Assembly: GCA_005877345.1 (NCBI GenBank)
Contig: VBPR01000172.1
Span: forward strand, 1 to 6,504
Origin: Nitrososphaerota archaeon
GTDB taxonomy: Archaea > Thermoproteota > Nitrososphaeria > Nitrososphaerales > Nitrososphaeraceae
Direction: 5' to 3'
DNA: 6,504 nucleotides
The notes under the pieces: generated by a model
Database searches by the model: none
What the model was told of the DNA's origin: nothing
The model's input: only the letters and a program-made list of their open reading frames with translations
Part shown: one piece after another, positions 4,673 to 6,504 of the stretch
Layout: every line of letters starts with the position of its first letter
Numbering within the stretch: position 1 is the stretch's first letter
Made by a program: the position numbers and the translations under genes

Positions 4673-6442
4673 ATGAATAGAAGATCATATAGAGGAAAGT
4701 GTATTAAATTAAATTTGAAAAACTTTGAGATCGCTAGAGTCCTTCATGAAATCGCTATCTACGAAGAAATGAAGGGAGAGATGTTCAAGCCTCGGGCATA
4801 TGAAAAAGCAGCCCTCTATATTGGGTCTCTGGCAGAGGATGTTGGAACTATATACAAGAAAGGAGGAATTAAAGCCTTGATGCAACTGCCTGGAATAGGT
4901 AGAAACATAGCGGAAAAATTAGTTGAATTAATACAGACGGATGGATTGGCTTATTATGAACAATTAAAAAGAGAAATACCCGTTGACTTAACAACACTCT
5001 CATCTATAGAAGGAATGGGACCAAAAAAAGTAAAACTACTATATGAAAAATTAGGAATAACTAACATCGAAGAACTGGAGAAAGCAATCAGAGAAAAAAG
5101 AGTAAGAGCTCTTCGAGGCTTTGGGGAATCGAGTGAACAGAAGATATTGAAGGGCATAGAGTTCTTCAAGAAAAGTCACGGTGGTAGATTTATCCTAGGT
5201 TTCATCCTAAATACATTTGAAGATATTCTTCAGAGGTTGAAAAAGCTTGACAGCGTGAAAAATGCAAAGTTAGCCGGTTCAGCACGAAGAATGAAAGAAT
5301 CTATAGGTGATGCAGATTTCTTAGCCTCGTCTGATAAACCTCAGAAAGTGATGGATTTCTTTACATCAATGCCAGAAGTTGCGTACATTCATACGAAGGG
5401 AAGAACAAAGTCTACAGTAAGATTAAAGAGCGGAATTAATTGTGATTTAAGAATCGTTCCTGAAGAGAGTTTCGGTGCTGCACTTCAATATTTTACAGGA
5501 AGCAAACAGCATAACGTTCTTCTTAGAACAATAGCGTTGCACAAAGGGTACAAGCTGAATGAATATGGTCTATATGATAAAAGGAACCGCCAGATTGCAG
5601 GTAAAACAGAAGAAAGTATCTATTCGAAATTAGGACTGCCATTCATAACACCAGAATTGAGGGAAGACAAGGGAGAGATAGAGGCTGCAAGATATGGCCG
5701 ACTACCGAAATTGATCGGTTACGATGATCTCAAAGGAGATCTTCAAATACATACCAATTGGACAGACGGTAACTATACTATAATAGAGATGACTGAAGCT
5801 GCAAGCAAGGCAGGACTTGAGTATATTGCTATTACAGATCACTCACGAACACTAGAAATAGCGCATGGCTTAAACGAAAGAAAACTAAAGCAGCAAGAGA
5901 AGGAAATAAAAAGAGTCAATAATACGACAAAGCAAAATGGAAGAATAACCATTCTAACGGGAGTGGAGGTAAATATACTCAAGGATGGCAGTCTTGATCT
6001 AGAGAACAATGTTCTTATGGAATTTGACATTGTTGGTGCTGCCGTTCACTCACATTTTTCACTGTCAAAAGAGGAACAAACCAAGAGACTTGTAAGCGCA
6101 ATGTACAATCCTAATGTTGACATACTATTTCATCCAACGTGTAGAGTAATTCAGAAACGCCATCCTTTAGACATTGATTTTGATAAAATATTGGATGTAT
6201 CAAAAGAAACGAATACCATACTTGAAGTAGACTCCTCGCCAGAGAGACTAGACTTGCAAGATGAGTATATACAACGTGCTATTGAGAATAAATGCAAGAT
6301 CGTAATAGATTCTGATGCTCATGATAAATCGCATTTTCATTTTCTGAAATTTGGAATATCGCAGGCAAGGAGGGGATGGGCGGAGAAGAAAGACGTTGTT
6401 AATACATTGCCTTTAGAAAAGTTTCTTAAATCACTGAAGTAA
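4673..6442 (+). CDS. polX: DNA polymerase X with PHP domain
   Basis: A 589-residue family X DNA polymerase that fills short gaps in base-excision and break repair; the PHP domain in relatives gives Mn-dependent 3'-5' exonuclease and AP-endonuclease activity. Residues from ATG 4673: an N-terminal 8-kDa-like region with FKPRAYEKAA (38-47), three helix-hairpin-helix elements (LPGIG at 72-76, IEGMG at 112-116, LRGFG at 147-151), palm motif GSARR...GDADF with catalytic D213 and D215, third aspartate D258 (CDLR), and YFTGSKQHN for nucleotide binding (273-281). The PHP domain follows: DLQIHTNWTDG (356-366), TDH (388-390), E432, H459, HP (487-488) and DAH (548-550). Length is slightly above the usual 570-575. 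The frame extends upstream by one TTG codon. A TTG at 4715 would start the protein at KNFEIARVL, closer to relatives, so the first 14 residues are doubtful. The gene stands alone, intact. Confidence 0.93.
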   Translation: MNRRSYRGKCIKLNLKNFEIARVLHEIAIYEEMKGEMFKPRAYEKAALYIGSLAEDVGTIYKKGGIKALMQLPGIGRNIAEKLVELIQTDGLAYYEQLKREIPVDLTTLSSIEGMGPKKVKLLYEKLGITNIEELEKAIREKRVRALRGFGESSEQKILKGIEFFKKSHGGRFILGFILNTFEDILQRLKKLDSVKNAKLAGSARRMKESIGDADFLASSDKPQKVMDFFTSMPEVAYIHTKGRTKSTVRLKSGINCDLRIVPEESFGAALQYFTGSKQHNVLLRTIALHKGYKLNEYGLYDKRNRQIAGKTEESIYSKLGLPFITPELREDKGEIEAARYGRLPKLIGYDDLKGDLQIHTNWTDGNYTIIEMTEAASKAGLEYIAITDHSRTLEIAHGLNERKLKQQEKEIKRVNNTTKQNGRITILTGVEVNILKDGSLDLENNVLMEFDIVGAAVHSHFSLSKEEQTKRLVSAMYNPNVDILFHPTCRVIQKRHPLDIDFDKILDVSKETNTILEVDSSPERLDLQDEYIQRAIENKCKIVIDSDAHDKSHFHFLKFGISQARRGWAEKKDVVNTLPLEKFLKSLK

Positions 6443-6487
6443 AAATAATATTTAATCCGAAATAGTATTTGCCTAACTTAATTCATG

Positions 6488-6495
6488 TATAAAAT
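6488..6495 (+). promoter_or_regulatory. Possible TATA box for a gene beyond the window
   Basis: TATAAAAT lies 46 bp after the polX stop. If functional, transcription would start just past the right edge. No strong terminator hairpin is seen between it and polX. Nothing inside the window can confirm it. Confidence 0.2.
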
Positions 6496-6504
6496 CTGCG
6501 GGTC

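Noticed and set aside
4464..4688. 74-codon minus-strand frame with a hydrophobic N-terminus
   Set aside because: It is the shifted frame of the secreted-protein remnant; its repeated SVIRQRL comes from the 21-bp duplication.

Overview
The window looks like a stretch of an AT-rich archaeal chromosome, most probably a soil ammonia-oxidising thaumarchaeon (Nitrososphaerota, of the Nitrososphaera/Nitrosocosmicus kind). This is inference from protein style, not from a marker gene. Pointers are a PolX DNA polymerase with a PHP domain, the C-terminal lid of a AAA+ ATPase of a type common in that phylum, a 40-residue CxCxH...CxxCxC zinc protein, a remnant of a small secreted protein, TATA-like promoters and weak or absent Shine-Dalgarno sites.

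Layout. (1) 47-1982, minus strand: a 131-residue cysteine-containing protein of unknown function, then an SDR oxidoreductase and a LysE-type membrane exporter only 18 bp apart, which probably form one transcription unit. (2) About 1983-4670: 2.7 kb with almost no intact genes. It holds a 39-bp imperfect inverted repeat, a 25-bp tandem duplication, a nested 20/47-bp tandem array, a 74-bp direct duplication, the 3' end of a AAA+ ATPase gene, one intact small zinc-protein gene (3612-3734), two hairpin-forming inverted repeats, a perfect 16-bp palindrome, and the 3' part of a secreted-protein gene carrying an in-frame 21-bp duplication. It reads as a decaying accessory zone where genes have been cut and short duplications have built up. 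(3) 4673-6442, plus strand: an intact gene for PolX, a base-excision-repair polymerase with three helix-hairpin-helix motifs, all three catalytic aspartates and a PHP nuclease domain.

How the genes relate. The SDR and exporter may act on a shared small metabolite, but the substrate cannot be read from sequence. PolX stands alone, and its 5' leader overlaps the secreted-protein remnant on the other strand. I see no transposase, integrase, CRISPR array, tRNA or rRNA, and no clear multi-gene novel system. The most useful new items are the unlisted 40-residue zinc protein, the gene remnants, the nested repeat array and the unexplained palindromes.
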